From NCBI GenBank assembly GCA_022843045.1, contig JALHOJ010000043.1, positions 1 through 36,820 on the forward strand: DNA of 36,820 bases, written 5' to 3'. Made by a program: the position numbers and the translations under genes. Positions 25,394 to 33,334 of the stretch are shown in pieces. The stretch is from Phycisphaerales bacterium. Lineage in GTDB: Bacteria; Planctomycetota; Phycisphaerae; Phycisphaerales; UBA1924. The first letter of the stretch is position 1. Every line of letters starts with the position of its first letter. The notes below the pieces were generated by a model that was given only the letters and a program-made list of their open reading frames with translations, ran no database searches and was not told the origin of the DNA.

Positions 25394-26175
25394 GAGTTGA
25401 TCACGCGATGGGGGTGGTCCGTGGGAATGGGCATGGTTTCGGGCGCGGGGGTGGTCGCGTGCGCACCGGCGAGGGCTCGGGCTGCGCTCCAAAGGCCCAG
25501 GAGTGCGCTCGCGGCGAGCACGGCGAGGGGGGCTTCGAGGGGTGGGTTGAAGCTCCAGCCGAAGGCGAAGATGAAGGTGGCGATGAAGCAGACGACGGCG
25601 GGAATGCCCAGGAGCGCGGCGAGCGCGCTGGTGAGGCGTGAGGTGGGTCGCCAGGGCTTGGAGTTGGCGAGGGGCGATGGGCGGCCCAGCAGGTTGGCGA
25701 TGCTGGCGGAGAGCAGGAAGACGCCGATGGCGTTGAAGGGGACGAGGAAGACGATCAGGGAGAGGTCTGCGCCTTTCAGCTTTGGGAAGAGGACGCTACG
25801 GGTTGGGTCGGCGGGGTCGATGAAGGCTTGGATGGACTTGCCGGGCGGGTGGTCGGAGACGATGCGTTTGGCGGTGCGTCGCGCGGTGGGCGGTTGGCCA
25901 TATCGCAGGCGGTCGGACTCGTGGCGGGTGTTGTTGGCGGTGTATTCGTAGCGGATGACGGGGATGTAGGCGGTGCCGTCTTCGCCGTCTTCTTCGCGGA
26001 TGTCGCTGGAGAGGACGGTGGCGTCGACGGGGATGAAGGCGCGGTGGGCGCGCCATTGGTTGAGCGTGCCGCGGAGGGCGAGGGTGTCGAAGAGGCCGAC
26101 GAGCGTGCACCAGAAGGTGGCGAAGATGAGGAGGGCGAGGGTGGCGGCTCGCTTGGGAGTTGCTGGTTGATCCAT
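25390..26175 (-). CDS. DUF3592 domain membrane protein
   Basis: 261 residues. A first helix (about 11-33) is followed by an extracytoplasmic or beta-rich DUF3592 domain (about 48-135: VDATVLSSDIRE, YIPVIRYEYTANN, GKSIQAFIDPADPTRSVLFP). A second helix (about 142-165), a third (about 188-212) and a fourth (about 220-240) follow, then a polar tail. DUF3592 proteins are of unknown function; the domain is often in membrane proteins with the same P..RYxY...G and Y/F-x-P-x-DP motif. ATG 26175 is chosen; an ATG at 26193 would add six residues and neither has a good ribosome-binding site. The gene is divergent from the glycine-rich protein gene. Confidence 0.75.
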   Translation of the reverse strand: MDQPATPKRAATLALLIFATFWCTLVGLFDTLALRGTLNQWRAHRAFIPVDATVLSSDIREEDGEDGTAYIPVIRYEYTANNTRHESDRLRYGQPPTARRTAKRIVSDHPPGKSIQAFIDPADPTRSVLFPKLKGADLSLIVFLVPFNAIGVFLLSASIANLLGRPSPLANSKPWRPTSRLTSALAALLGIPAVVCFIATFIFAFGWSFNPPLEAPLAVLAASALLGLWSAARALAGAHATTPAPETMPIPTDHPHRVINS

Positions 26176-26519
26176 GCGCACAGAAGATGCCATATGGAAA
26201 CGGATCGGGCCAGCAATCCCGGGAAGTGAGGGGGAGTTGTTGGAACGGGGGAGTGCCGGCGCGGCTGGGGCGAGTCGAACGAGCACCGACCGGGGCGGGG
26301 CGTGCCACTAGGGATGGTGGCATGATGTGAGTGGATTGGGAGGCGTTTGGCGGGTGGGCGTGAGGGGCCGAGAAGTGGGATTTTTGCGGTTGATTTCGCG
26401 GTGTGTTGGGTAACGAATCGGCGGAACCGACGAAGGAAACGACACCAGCATCTCCATCACACAGACCCAACGCGAATCAGCGTGCGAGAGAGCAACAGAA
26501 CGCTCTCCAGGAGGTCAAG
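26176..26519. other. Divergent intergenic region upstream of DUF3592 and glycine-rich protein genes
   Basis: 344 bases. Apart from the AGGAGG ribosome-binding site at 26509-26514 for the plus-strand gene, I see no gene or clear promoter hexamers. The open frame from 26403 continues into the gene but its leader is not protein-like. Confidence 0.45.
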
Positions 26520-27566
26520 ATGGAACGCAACGCAACAAGTGGCATGAGCATCGGGAACGGCCTTGGCTTGGGGCTGGAACGCCTGGCGCGTCGAGGCGAC
26601 GGGACTGGTCTCTCTGCGGATGAGCGACGCGAGTTGTGGACTCGCCTCGAAGCCTTCGCGCTCGATGACATCGACGCGCACGCGCCGTTCTCGGCGCGGC
26701 TCGCGCGAGAGCAGGGCTGGTCGCGCTCGTTCGCGCGGCGGGTGATCGAGGAGTACAAGAAGTTTCTGTACCTGGGCTGCGTGGGCGAGCATCCGGTGAC
26801 GCCCAGCGAGCAGGTGGATGCGGCGTGGCATCTGCACATGATCTACACGCGGTCGTACTGGCAGGAATTGTGTGCGCGGGTGCTGCGGCGGCCGTTTCAT
26901 CACGGGCCCAGCAAGGGCGGTACGAAGGAGGACAAGAAGTATCAGGATTGGTATGAGCGCACACTCGCGGCGTATGAGGTGTGCTTTGGGTGCACGCCTC
27001 CTGCGGACATCTGGCCTGCGGCGGAGCGGCGGTTTGCAACGCGGGCGCGGTGGGTGGATTTGAGCACGCATTGGGTGATTCCCAAGCGGCTGGGGTGGCT
27101 CGCCGGGAAGCGTGCTGGGATCGCAGGCGGCGTGGGGATTGCGAGTTTGGCGATGGCGGGGTGTGGGGTGACGCTGGGGCAGGCGAACGCGGCGAAGGTG
27201 GGACAGACGGTGTTGCTGATCGGTGTCGCGGTCGTGCTGATCGGCGTCGTCGCGGCGATTGTGATGTCGTTTCTGCGGGGGGCGACGCCGGGGAAGCGGT
27301 CTTCGCGGCGAGGCGACTACGGCGATGGGTTCACGCCGATGATCTTCTTTGGCGATGGGTTTGGAGACGCTCGCAAGCACGGCGATGGTTCCGCGGGAAG
27401 CCTTGATTCGAGCCAACGCGTCGACGGGCCGGGCGGCGATGGGCAACCGGGCGAGAGCGGAGATGCGGGTTCGAGTTCGGGGGGCGATGGTGGCGGAGGT
27501 GGAGATGGTGGAGGCGGAGGTGATGGAGGAGGCGGTGGGTGCGGGGGTGGTGGGTGTGGTGGGTAG
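26520..27566 (+). CDS. Glycine-rich (GRDP-like) membrane protein with Gly/Cys tail
   Basis: 348 residues; ATG 26520 has AGGAGG 5 nt upstream. The N-terminal domain has the GRDP-like pattern: EYKKFLYLGC, AAWHLHMIYTRSYWQE (101-116), the PFHHGPSKGG stretch, then YERTLAAYEVCFG and PPADIWP (160-166). One or two hydrophobic segments follow (about 198-215, GIAGGVGIASLAMAG, and 230-252, VLLIGVAVVLIGVVAAIVM). The last 45 residues are almost only Gly, Asp and Ser, ending in GGGGG-C341-GGGG-C346-GG. This layout recalls bacterial families with a conserved W/H domain, a membrane anchor and a GCGG-type end. The function of those proteins is unknown. A Gly/Cys-rich tail could be a processing, lipid-attachment or metal site. 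It stands alone as a transcription unit. Confidence 0.75.
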   Translation: MERNATSGMSIGNGLGLGLERLARRGDGTGLSADERRELWTRLEAFALDDIDAHAPFSARLAREQGWSRSFARRVIEEYKKFLYLGCVGEHPVTPSEQVDAAWHLHMIYTRSYWQELCARVLRRPFHHGPSKGGTKEDKKYQDWYERTLAAYEVCFGCTPPADIWPAAERRFATRARWVDLSTHWVIPKRLGWLAGKRAGIAGGVGIASLAMAGCGVTLGQANAAKVGQTVLLIGVAVVLIGVVAAIVMSFLRGATPGKRSSRRGDYGDGFTPMIFFGDGFGDARKHGDGSAGSLDSSQRVDGPGGDGQPGESGDAGSSSGGDGGGGGDGGGGGDGGGGGCGGGGCGG

Positions 27567-27618
27567 TCGCTGCTGCGGTGCAGTTGTCTTGAGTAGAGCA
27601 TGCTGATTGGTTTGGTTG

Positions 27619-27675
27619 CCCGGGCCTAGAAGTCCCTGCGCCCCCCGCGACTCACGGGCATGATGCCCTTGCCAC
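27619..27675 (-). repeat. Double-hairpin intergenic repeat, copy 4 (diverged)
   Basis: Shares CCCGGGCCTAGAAG with copy 2, then differs, then rejoins the family at GACTCACGGGCATGATGCCC and ends TTGCCAC. The second hairpin is GGGCAT/ATGCCC. It lies between two plus-strand genes and ends 12 nt before the TACGCT box of the hydrolase gene. Confidence 0.65.
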
Positions 27676-27687
27676 TGATCGTGTCGC

Positions 27688-27693
27688 TACGCT
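27688..27693 (+). promoter_or_regulatory. Predicted -10 box TACGCT for a leaderless hydrolase mRNA
   Basis: TACGCT ends 5 nt before ATG 27699. No ribosome-binding site is present. TTGCCA at 27669-27674, inside repeat copy 4, is the nearest -35-like hexamer, but the spacer is only 13 bp. Confidence 0.45.
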
Positions 27694-27698
27694 TTTGC

Positions 27699-28685
27699 AT
27701 GAGCGTGCGATATTCATGGCGGTTGTTGCGGGCGGGGGAGTTTCGGCTCGATGGCGGATCGATGTTCGGGCTAATTCCGCGGACGGTGTGGTCGCGGAGC
27801 GTGGAGACCGATGACAAGGGGCGGATCCGGGTGCAGCACAATTGCCTGTTGCTGGAACGCAAGGGCGATGTGCCGGGAGACTGGAAGGGGCCAGCGCCGA
27901 AGGTGGTGCTGCTGGAAGTGGGCACGGGCAACAAACTCGATGCGAAGAGCCGGGAGTTGTTTGCGCTGGATGGGCGGAGCATTCTCGATGCGTTGCATGA
28001 GGTGTCGTGCAATCCGGAGGACGTCGGCGGCGTGCTGGTGACGCACTTGCACTTTGATCATGCGGGCGGGCTGACGCGCGTGCCTCGCGCGGGGGAGCAG
28101 GCGGATTGGGTTGGGACTGCGGGCGGGATGGCGGGAGCGCGGCCGGATCATGGCGTCAAGCGGACGTTTCCCAACGCGACGATTTTCGTGCAGAAGCGCG
28201 AGTGGGAGGATGCGATTGCGCAGCGGAGCGTGATGACGCGAACGTACTTTGCGGATCATGTGCAGGCGGTGGAGTCGCAGGTGAAACTGATTGACAGTCC
28301 TGCACCGTTTGAGGTGTGGCGGACGCCGGAACGGACGGAGATGCCGCTGCTGACGTTTGAGCAGCGGGCCACGGAGGTGTTGCCTGGGTTGTTCGTGCTA
28401 CGCGTGCCTGGGCACACGTGGGGGCAGCAGGCGATGCTGTTTACGGATGAGGCGGGGCAGACGATTGTGTTTACGCCCGATGTGATGCCGACGGCGGCGC
28501 ACCTGGGCGCGGCGTACAGCCTGGCGTATGACGTGGAGCCGTACACGAGCATGGTGAGCAAGCACTGGTTGCTATCGCACGCGGCGGAGAAGGGGTGGAC
28601 ATTGTGCCTCGATCACGAGCCGGGGCATCCGCTGAAGCAGGTGAAGCGAAATGAGAAGGGGTGGTTTGAGTTGGTGGAGGCGTGA
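27699..28685 (+). CDS. Metallo-beta-lactamase-fold hydrolase
   Basis: 328 residues. The metal site HLHFDH is at 116-121, with H239 in VPGHTWGQ, D261 in FTPDVMPT and a final His in LDHEPGHP (306 or 310), so all ligands for a binuclear centre are present. Before the first motif, the protein has NCLLLERKG and LLEVGTGNKL strands. The arrangement resembles quorum-quenching lactonase-like and related MBL hydrolases, but nothing identifies the substrate. ATG 27699 is chosen because of the TACGCT box 5 nt upstream and because SVRYSWRLLRAGEF is the start of the conserved-looking part; an ATG at 27660 would add 13 residues from the repeat. It lies 132 nt before the DUF1963-like gene. Confidence 0.88.
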   Translation: MSVRYSWRLLRAGEFRLDGGSMFGLIPRTVWSRSVETDDKGRIRVQHNCLLLERKGDVPGDWKGPAPKVVLLEVGTGNKLDAKSRELFALDGRSILDALHEVSCNPEDVGGVLVTHLHFDHAGGLTRVPRAGEQADWVGTAGGMAGARPDHGVKRTFPNATIFVQKREWEDAIAQRSVMTRTYFADHVQAVESQVKLIDSPAPFEVWRTPERTEMPLLTFEQRATEVLPGLFVLRVPGHTWGQQAMLFTDEAGQTIVFTPDVMPTAAHLGAAYSLAYDVEPYTSMVSKHWLLSHAAEKGWTLCLDHEPGHPLKQVKRNEKGWFELVEA

Positions 28686-28817
28686 AAACTCCAACGAACG
28701 GCTGGATCGCGAAGAGCTCTTGCAGCGGACGTCTCTTCATTGCCACAACGAGTACGCTCCACGTTCGGCTGGTTAACTTTGCGAGGTCTTCCATCGAACA
28801 CAGGAGAACTGACTTCC

Positions 28818-29753
28818 ATGCTGCCAAAGATACACGGAGCCAAGTGGGCACGAAACAAGGCGCATCCTGTGTTCGATCTGCGTCGCTGGAAGAAGGAATG
28901 TCCGCTCTCAGCAAAGGACGTCGCGAGTACTGAGGATGTCGAGGGTACTGAGTTCATTGCATCTCCTCAGTCACTTGCGCTTCGAGAACAAGCGGTCAGC
29001 CGGGCCGAGCGACGCGGAGCACTTGGTCCTTCGGTGCCAGCTGACTTGTTCGTTTGGGCCAACTTGAGGCTTCCAAAACGACCATGGCTCACTCGCCTCG
29101 GCGGCGTGCCCTGGAGATCAAAGCGAGAGCCCTGGCCTCGCGACAACGACGGCGTTCCTTTGGTGTTTCTCGGTCAGATCTGCTTTGCCGATTCGTCCGA
29201 CATCCTGCCATGCGGGCTACCGGGAGACGTTGCATTGATCTTTGGGAAGTTCTCGAGTCCGTACGTCATTAGCTTTCAAGGATGCGTGCTTGAATGGTCT
29301 TCGCTGCGAATCAGCGAGCCCACCGACTCTTTAGACGTTCCGTGGAACGGCCGCCTGCCCTTTGAGTATCTGGGCGTGATTCATCGTACACGCCAATACG
29401 CCGATTTGGGCGCTGCAACGGCAACTCCGGTCAAGCCGGGAGGTTCTATCGGCAACATGGAAGCTCATCGCGTTCAGGCAACCAGCGTGGGCAGCTATGC
29501 AAGGCTGCCACAGGGATGGCCGTTTAGCGCGGACGACGGCAACACTCTGGTGGCAACGCTCAGCTCCTTCCAATTCAGCGGCACCTGGCCTATGTGCGAC
29601 ATTCCACATGGGCTTCGCCACATCGATCGACACGGTCAGGTGGTCGCAGTGCGACACGACAGCGCGAGGGACTTTCTGGTCGGCGACGTGGGAGCATTTT
29701 GGATCTACCGAACGAAGTCGGCTGACTTCAAGCTCGACGTAGCTTGCGGTTGA
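28818..29753 (+). CDS. DUF1963 (YwqG)-like protein, probable recent acquisition
   Basis: 311 residues. After an N-terminal region with a WKKECPLS stretch, the middle shows the DUF1963-like pattern: RLGGVPWRSKREPWPRDNDGVPLVFLGQICFAD (about 96-128), then LPGDVALIFGK, and later YARLPQGWPFSADD. YwqG-like proteins are of unproven role and are often found near contact-dependent or immunity genes. The gene is clearly lower in G+C (about 50-55% in the lines I counted) than its surroundings and uses A/T-ending codons freely, which suggests transfer. ATG 28818 has AGGAG 11 nt upstream; the frame is open from 28740. The 277-base stretch downstream is also odd in composition. Confidence 0.55.
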   Translation: MLPKIHGAKWARNKAHPVFDLRRWKKECPLSAKDVASTEDVEGTEFIASPQSLALREQAVSRAERRGALGPSVPADLFVWANLRLPKRPWLTRLGGVPWRSKREPWPRDNDGVPLVFLGQICFADSSDILPCGLPGDVALIFGKFSSPYVISFQGCVLEWSSLRISEPTDSLDVPWNGRLPFEYLGVIHRTRQYADLGAATATPVKPGGSIGNMEAHRVQATSVGSYARLPQGWPFSADDGNTLVATLSSFQFSGTWPMCDIPHGLRHIDRHGQVVAVRHDSARDFLVGDVGAFWIYRTKSADFKLDVACG

Positions 29754-30030
29754 GAAGCAAGCGGAGGAGCGGTCACGCTGCGGTCCGGGGCGAGCTCGCC
29801 TCGGTGGTGGCCTTGCGAACGGTCACGTTCAAGAACTCGCGGGCTTGATCCCAGTCTGTGGCGGGTCGTAGATCATCGCGATGCCTATTCGACTCGTCAT
29901 CAGCAGGACAACACCGCGGTGATAACGTTCAAGAAACGACGTGGCGCATTGGACGCGCAGCGCTGGCTATTCGTTGGCAGCGCTAACAAAGAGTCGTTCT
30001 GCCTGGTGACACGGTCCTCTAGTGGAAATT
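29754..30030. other. Intergenic region behind the DUF1963-like gene
   Basis: 277 bases. On the minus strand a startless frame of about 50 codons ends at 29773; its ATDWDQAREFLNVTVRKAT stretch reads like real protein, so this may be the 3' remnant of a lost gene. AGCGCT occurs twice around 29966-29990. No complete gene, and no clear terminator for either flanking gene, is seen. Confidence 0.4.
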
Positions 30031-31944
30031 CTACGTCGTCGCCCCCGGATCCGCCACCCCAGACGCCTCCACCGGAAGCAGCAACCGGAACGTCGCGCCC
30101 TTCCCCTCCTCCGAGTCCAGCAGCAGCAGCCCGTGGTGCTGGTCCGCCACCCGCTTGGCCACCGCCAGCCCCAGCCCCGTCCCGCGCACGCCCTTGGTCG
30201 TGTGGAAGGGCTGGAAGACCCATGGCTGCTTGCTCTTGGGAATGCCCGGTCCGTTGTCGATGACCGCGACCTCCACGTAGGGTCCTTCCAGCGGGCGCTT
30301 GGGCTGGGTGTTGCGGGCGGCGCTGGGTGGAGTGGGCTTCATCATCGCGCCGACGCGGGTACGACTGCTTTCGGGCTTGGTTTCGGGCTTGGGCTGCGCG
30401 GCGGGGCGGAAGTTGACGCGGACGGTGACGGCGCCGTCGCCGGCGGGCACGGCTTCGACGGCGTTGGTCAGCAGGTTCATCAGGGCCTGATGGATCATGG
30501 GTGGATCGAGAGGCACCGGGGGAACTTCGCTGTCGATGTCGAGAATGAGCGCGACCTGGCGGTTCTTGGTAAGGTTCTCGAGCAATTCGGCGCAATCTTC
30601 AAGGACGGGACCGATGCTGGTCAGTTCGAGTTCGACCTTGCGCTGACGCGAGAACGCGAGCATGTTGACGGCGAGGCTGATGATGCGGTCGAGGTTCCGC
30701 TTCATGATGGGCCAGCCGCCCTTCGCGATTTTGAGATCGTCCTTGGTGAGCCCCATTTCGACGACGTCGGCGCCGCCTCGCAGGCCTTGCAGGATGTTCT
30801 TGATGGAGTGGCTGAGGGTCGCGACGGTTTCGCCGATCGCGGCGAGGCGTTCGGCTTGGAGTTTTTCCTGATACAAGTCGGTGTTGGCGAGAGCGAGGCC
30901 GGCGTGCTGGCCGATGGCGTTCATCAGGGCGAGCTGCTCGGGCGTGAAGGTGTAGTTGGCCATCGAGCTGTCGATGTAGATTGCGCCGTAGGTCTTCTCG
31001 CGAAAGCGGATGGGGGAGCAGATTGCGCTGCGAATGTGCATGCGCTGGACGCTGTCGCCCTTGGCGAAGCGCGGGTCGGTCATGGCGTTGCTGGAGAGGA
31101 CGCCCTCGCCCCGCAGGATGACGTGGGACAGGATCGTTCGGCTAACGTGAATCTTGGCCTCTTCGGGGTCGAGCGGGGCTTCGCGGTGGCGGACGACGAC
31201 GGGGATGTAGCGGCCTTCAACCTTGGCGTCGGCTTTGCTTTCCGCGCCGGGGGTTGCGGCATCGACCGGCAGGACGGGCTCGCTGGTGCGGAGGTCTTCG
31301 GCAAGGACGATGCAGCCGCGCTGGGGGAAGAACTCGCTGAAGACCAGGTCCATCACGTTTTCGAGGAGGTCCTGGCGATTGAGCACGCGCTGGGTGAGCA
31401 TGCTCGTGAGGCGGTAGATGACGCGGAGGTGGTCGACGGCGGCGGCGCGGGGCTCGGGCTCGGCGAGGATGACGGAGTCCTCGTTGCTTGCGCCGGGGGG
31501 GACTGCGAGGGGTTTGTTCGCAGGCGTTGAGGGCGCGGGGGAGATCGGGTTGATAAGGCCTTGAGAGGTGAGGCCTTGGCTCGGGAGAGCGCGTTCGATG
31601 TTGGCGGCGACGCGATCGCGTCCGACGAAGCGGACCGTGTCCTTGGCCTTTGACTCGGTCTGGCCGAAGACAAGGAGGGTTTGGCCCACGCGAATCTGGT
31701 CGCCCGCGCGGAGGCGTGTGCGCTCTCGGATGCGGGTGCCGTTGACGTAGGTGCCGTTCTGGCTGTCGAGGTCGCGAATATACCAGAGGCCGTCGTCTGG
31801 CGTGAGTTCGGCGTGGCGACGCGAGATGGCGTTGTCGTCGAACTGGATGGCTTCGCTGCTGCGGCCGATCAATTGCGGCTCGTGATCGGGCAGTTCGAAC
31901 TTCTTGCCCTTGGATTGGCCCTGGATGATGGAGAGGACGAGCAC
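30031..31944 (-). CDS. FHA-GAF sensor histidine kinase
   Basis: 637 residues from GTG 31944. The N-terminal FHA domain (about 5-100) shows LIGRSSEA, ISRRHAEL and DSQNGTYVNG, which binds phosphothreonine peptides. After a Pro-rich linker comes a GAF domain (about 175-345) with CSPIRFREKTYGAIYIDSS. The kinase core has the phosphoacceptor H379 in LSHSIKNILQG, the N box NLLTNAVEA, G1 DNGPGIP, F box FQPFHTTKG and G2 GTGLGLAV. A disordered insert (about 525-560) lies between N and G1. No membrane segment is present, so it senses in the cytoplasm. No response regulator is adjacent. The short GTG start fits both the FHA domain and a TACCGT box 5 nt upstream; longer frames would overlap the divergent DinB gene. 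Confidence 0.88.
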   Translation of the reverse strand: MLVLSIIQGQSKGKKFELPDHEPQLIGRSSEAIQFDDNAISRRHAELTPDDGLWYIRDLDSQNGTYVNGTRIRERTRLRAGDQIRVGQTLLVFGQTESKAKDTVRFVGRDRVAANIERALPSQGLTSQGLINPISPAPSTPANKPLAVPPGASNEDSVILAEPEPRAAAVDHLRVIYRLTSMLTQRVLNRQDLLENVMDLVFSEFFPQRGCIVLAEDLRTSEPVLPVDAATPGAESKADAKVEGRYIPVVVRHREAPLDPEEAKIHVSRTILSHVILRGEGVLSSNAMTDPRFAKGDSVQRMHIRSAICSPIRFREKTYGAIYIDSSMANYTFTPEQLALMNAIGQHAGLALANTDLYQEKLQAERLAAIGETVATLSHSIKNILQGLRGGADVVEMGLTKDDLKIAKGGWPIMKRNLDRIISLAVNMLAFSRQRKVELELTSIGPVLEDCAELLENLTKNRQVALILDIDSEVPPVPLDPPMIHQALMNLLTNAVEAVPAGDGAVTVRVNFRPAAQPKPETKPESSRTRVGAMMKPTPPSAARNTQPKRPLEGPYVEVAVIDNGPGIPKSKQPWVFQPFHTTKGVRGTGLGLAVAKRVADQHHGLLLLDSEEGKGATFRLLLPVEASGVADPGATT

Positions 31945-31949
31945 GAGGG

Positions 31950-31959
31950 ACGGTACGCT
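31950..31959. promoter_or_regulatory. Overlapping divergent -10 boxes for the kinase and DinB-like genes
   Basis: Plus strand TACGCT (31954-31959) lies 8 nt before ATG 31968. Minus strand TACCGT (31955-31950) lies 5 nt before GTG 31944. The two hexamers share bases 31954-31955. The start codons are only 23 bp apart, so polymerase at one box should block the other. Confidence 0.5.
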
Positions 31960-31967
31960 TGGCGACC

Positions 31968-32456
31968 ATGAACCGTTCCATTCCAGAACCGATCCTCGCA
32001 TCAATCAACGCCTTCGAAGCCCAGCACGACACGCTGCACAAGTGGATGGCTGGCCTCTCGGACCAGCAGCTTGATGCTCGGCCGGTGCCCAACACCTGGA
32101 CGTCCCGCCAACTCATCGTGCACATGCTCGACAGTGATCTGGCGGCGGTGCATCGGATGCGAAGGATCGCCGCGGAGGACAAGCCGCTGCTGATCGCGTA
32201 TGACGAGACGGCGTTGGCGGGCGTGGACGCGCTGTCGGCGGGCGACTTGCGCGCGGTGGCGGAGTTGTTCTCTGCGAGTCGACGGTGGGCGGCGTCGTGG
32301 CTGCGGCAGTTGGACGGAGCGGCTTTTGAACGGGTGGGGATTCACAACCAGCGCGGCAGAGTGACGCTGGGGGAGATGGTGCGGATCTATGTGGACCATG
32401 TGAACGGGCATGAGCCGTACATGGTGGCCAAGCGGCGGGCGCTTGGGGTGGCGTAA
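31968..32456 (+). CDS. DinB-like four-helix-bundle protein
   Basis: 162 residues. The DinB/YfiT pattern is visible: AFEAQHDTLHKWMAGLSDQQLDARP with a conserved TWTSRQLIVHMLDSD (first metal His, about H52), and HVNGHEPYMVAK with paired His near 143-147. DinB-superfamily members are metal-binding helical bundles; some are thiol-dependent S-transferases (bacillithiol, mycothiol). The thiol and substrate in this organism are unknown. ATG 31968 follows a TACGCT box; the gene is divergent from the FHA kinase with 23 bp between starts and ends in a clear terminator at 32511-32537. A functional link to the kinase is possible from the shared control region but not shown. Confidence 0.85.
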   Translation: MNRSIPEPILASINAFEAQHDTLHKWMAGLSDQQLDARPVPNTWTSRQLIVHMLDSDLAAVHRMRRIAAEDKPLLIAYDETALAGVDALSAGDLRAVAELFSASRRWAASWLRQLDGAAFERVGIHNQRGRVTLGEMVRIYVDHVNGHEPYMVAKRRALGVA

Positions 32457-32486
32457 GCGCAGCGGGATGTGCAGGAAGAAGAATCG

Positions 32487-32514
32487 CCCACCCCCCACCC
32501 CCCACCCCAACCCC
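32487..32514 (-). repeat. C-rich tract with G-quadruplex potential on the minus strand
   Basis: Runs of C6, C6, C4 and C4 separated by single or double A, just before the DinB terminator. On the minus strand this is G4-TT-G4-T-G6-T-G6-T-GG, a strong quadruplex candidate located directly behind the stop codon of the convergent membrane-protein gene. Confidence 0.7.
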
Positions 32515-32537
32515 TCCCTCTGGGAGGGGCTTTTTTT
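32511..32537 (+). terminator. Rho-independent terminator of the DinB-like gene
   Basis: CCCCTCCC (32511-32518), loop TCT, GGGAGGGG (32522-32529), then C and seven T. Perfect stem with a strong U-tract, 55 nt after the stop codon. Confidence 0.92.
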
Positions 32538-32539
32538 GG

Positions 32540-33244
32540 TCAATTCTGCAGCACCAGTTTCAGCATCGCGATGTAGGCGTTCGTGAACGGCTCTTCGCGC
32601 AGGAACGTCACGGGCTTGGCCGGGTCGCCCACGAAGGGGCGGAGCATCCAGGCCATTTGCACGGCGACGAATCCGTACAGCAGCATCCAGCAAGCCATCA
32701 GGGTGATGTGCACGCGGTTGGCCGCGATGAGGCGGCGGTAGCGGGCCCAGAGGACGACTTGGGCGACGATGGTGGCGCCGAGGAAGATCGCGCCGTTGGT
32801 GAGCAGGGCGAAGCGGTGGTTGACGCCAGTGGTGTAGATGAACATCACGACTGGCGCGAGGCCGGCGAGCGTGACGGTGAAGGCGCCCTGGGCCGAGAGG
32901 ACGGCACGGAGGGCCTTGCCGAAGTCGTCGCGCACGCCCGCGGCGGTGTTGAGGACGAAGAAGGCGGGGAGGCAGACGAGCGTCGTGAGCACGATCAAGA
33001 TGGGTATCTTCATCGCGCTGTAGAGCATGAGCATCGAGCGGGCGGGCTCGTAGGCGAAGGTGCCCATGCATGCGCCGTAGCACGCTCCGGCCGTGACGAT
33101 CAGGAGCAGAAGATCGCGGAGGGAGAGGCTGCGCGTGGAAGTGCGCGACGCGAAGTCGGTGCTGAGGTCCGGGCCGTGGATGCCGACAGCGCGGAGGAGG
33201 GCGTCGAGGCGGTGGAGCGCGAGGTTGGGGGAGGCGCGGGACAT
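32540..33244 (-). CDS. Polytopic membrane protein, paralogue A (Yip1-like)
   Basis: 234 residues, about five hydrophobic helices (near 43-62, 75-98, 115-137, 145-165, 180-200). It shares with the next gene the C-terminal signature VQMAWxLRPFVGxPAxP and the opening LLLxxxxGAxYGAxxGxFA, so the two are tandem paralogues. The fold resembles Yip1-family/YIF1 membrane proteins, seen in planctomycetes near unrelated genes; the function is unknown. No ribosome-binding site is seen before ATG 33244, whereas paralogue B has one. It ends 3 nt past the DinB terminator, so it is convergent with DinB. Confidence 0.7.
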   Translation of the reverse strand: MSRASPNLALHRLDALLRAVGIHGPDLSTDFASRTSTRSLSLRDLLLLIVTAGACYGACMGTFAYEPARSMLMLYSAMKIPILIVLTTLVCLPAFFVLNTAAGVRDDFGKALRAVLSAQGAFTVTLAGLAPVVMFIYTTGVNHRFALLTNGAIFLGATIVAQVVLWARYRRLIAANRVHITLMACWMLLYGFVAVQMAWMLRPFVGDPAKPVTFLREEPFTNAYIAMLKLVLQN

Positions 33245-33334
33245 GGGGGAAGAGACGCAGAGACGGAGTGAAGAGGTGACGGATTGGCGGCGGCGGGCGG
33301 AGGGGTTGCACCAATCTCGAATCTTGACGTCGCG

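Noticed and set aside
29773-29930. Short minus-strand protein-like frame
   Set aside because: It lacks a start codon and an upstream stop limits it to about 50 codons; kept only as a possible remnant in the intergenic note.
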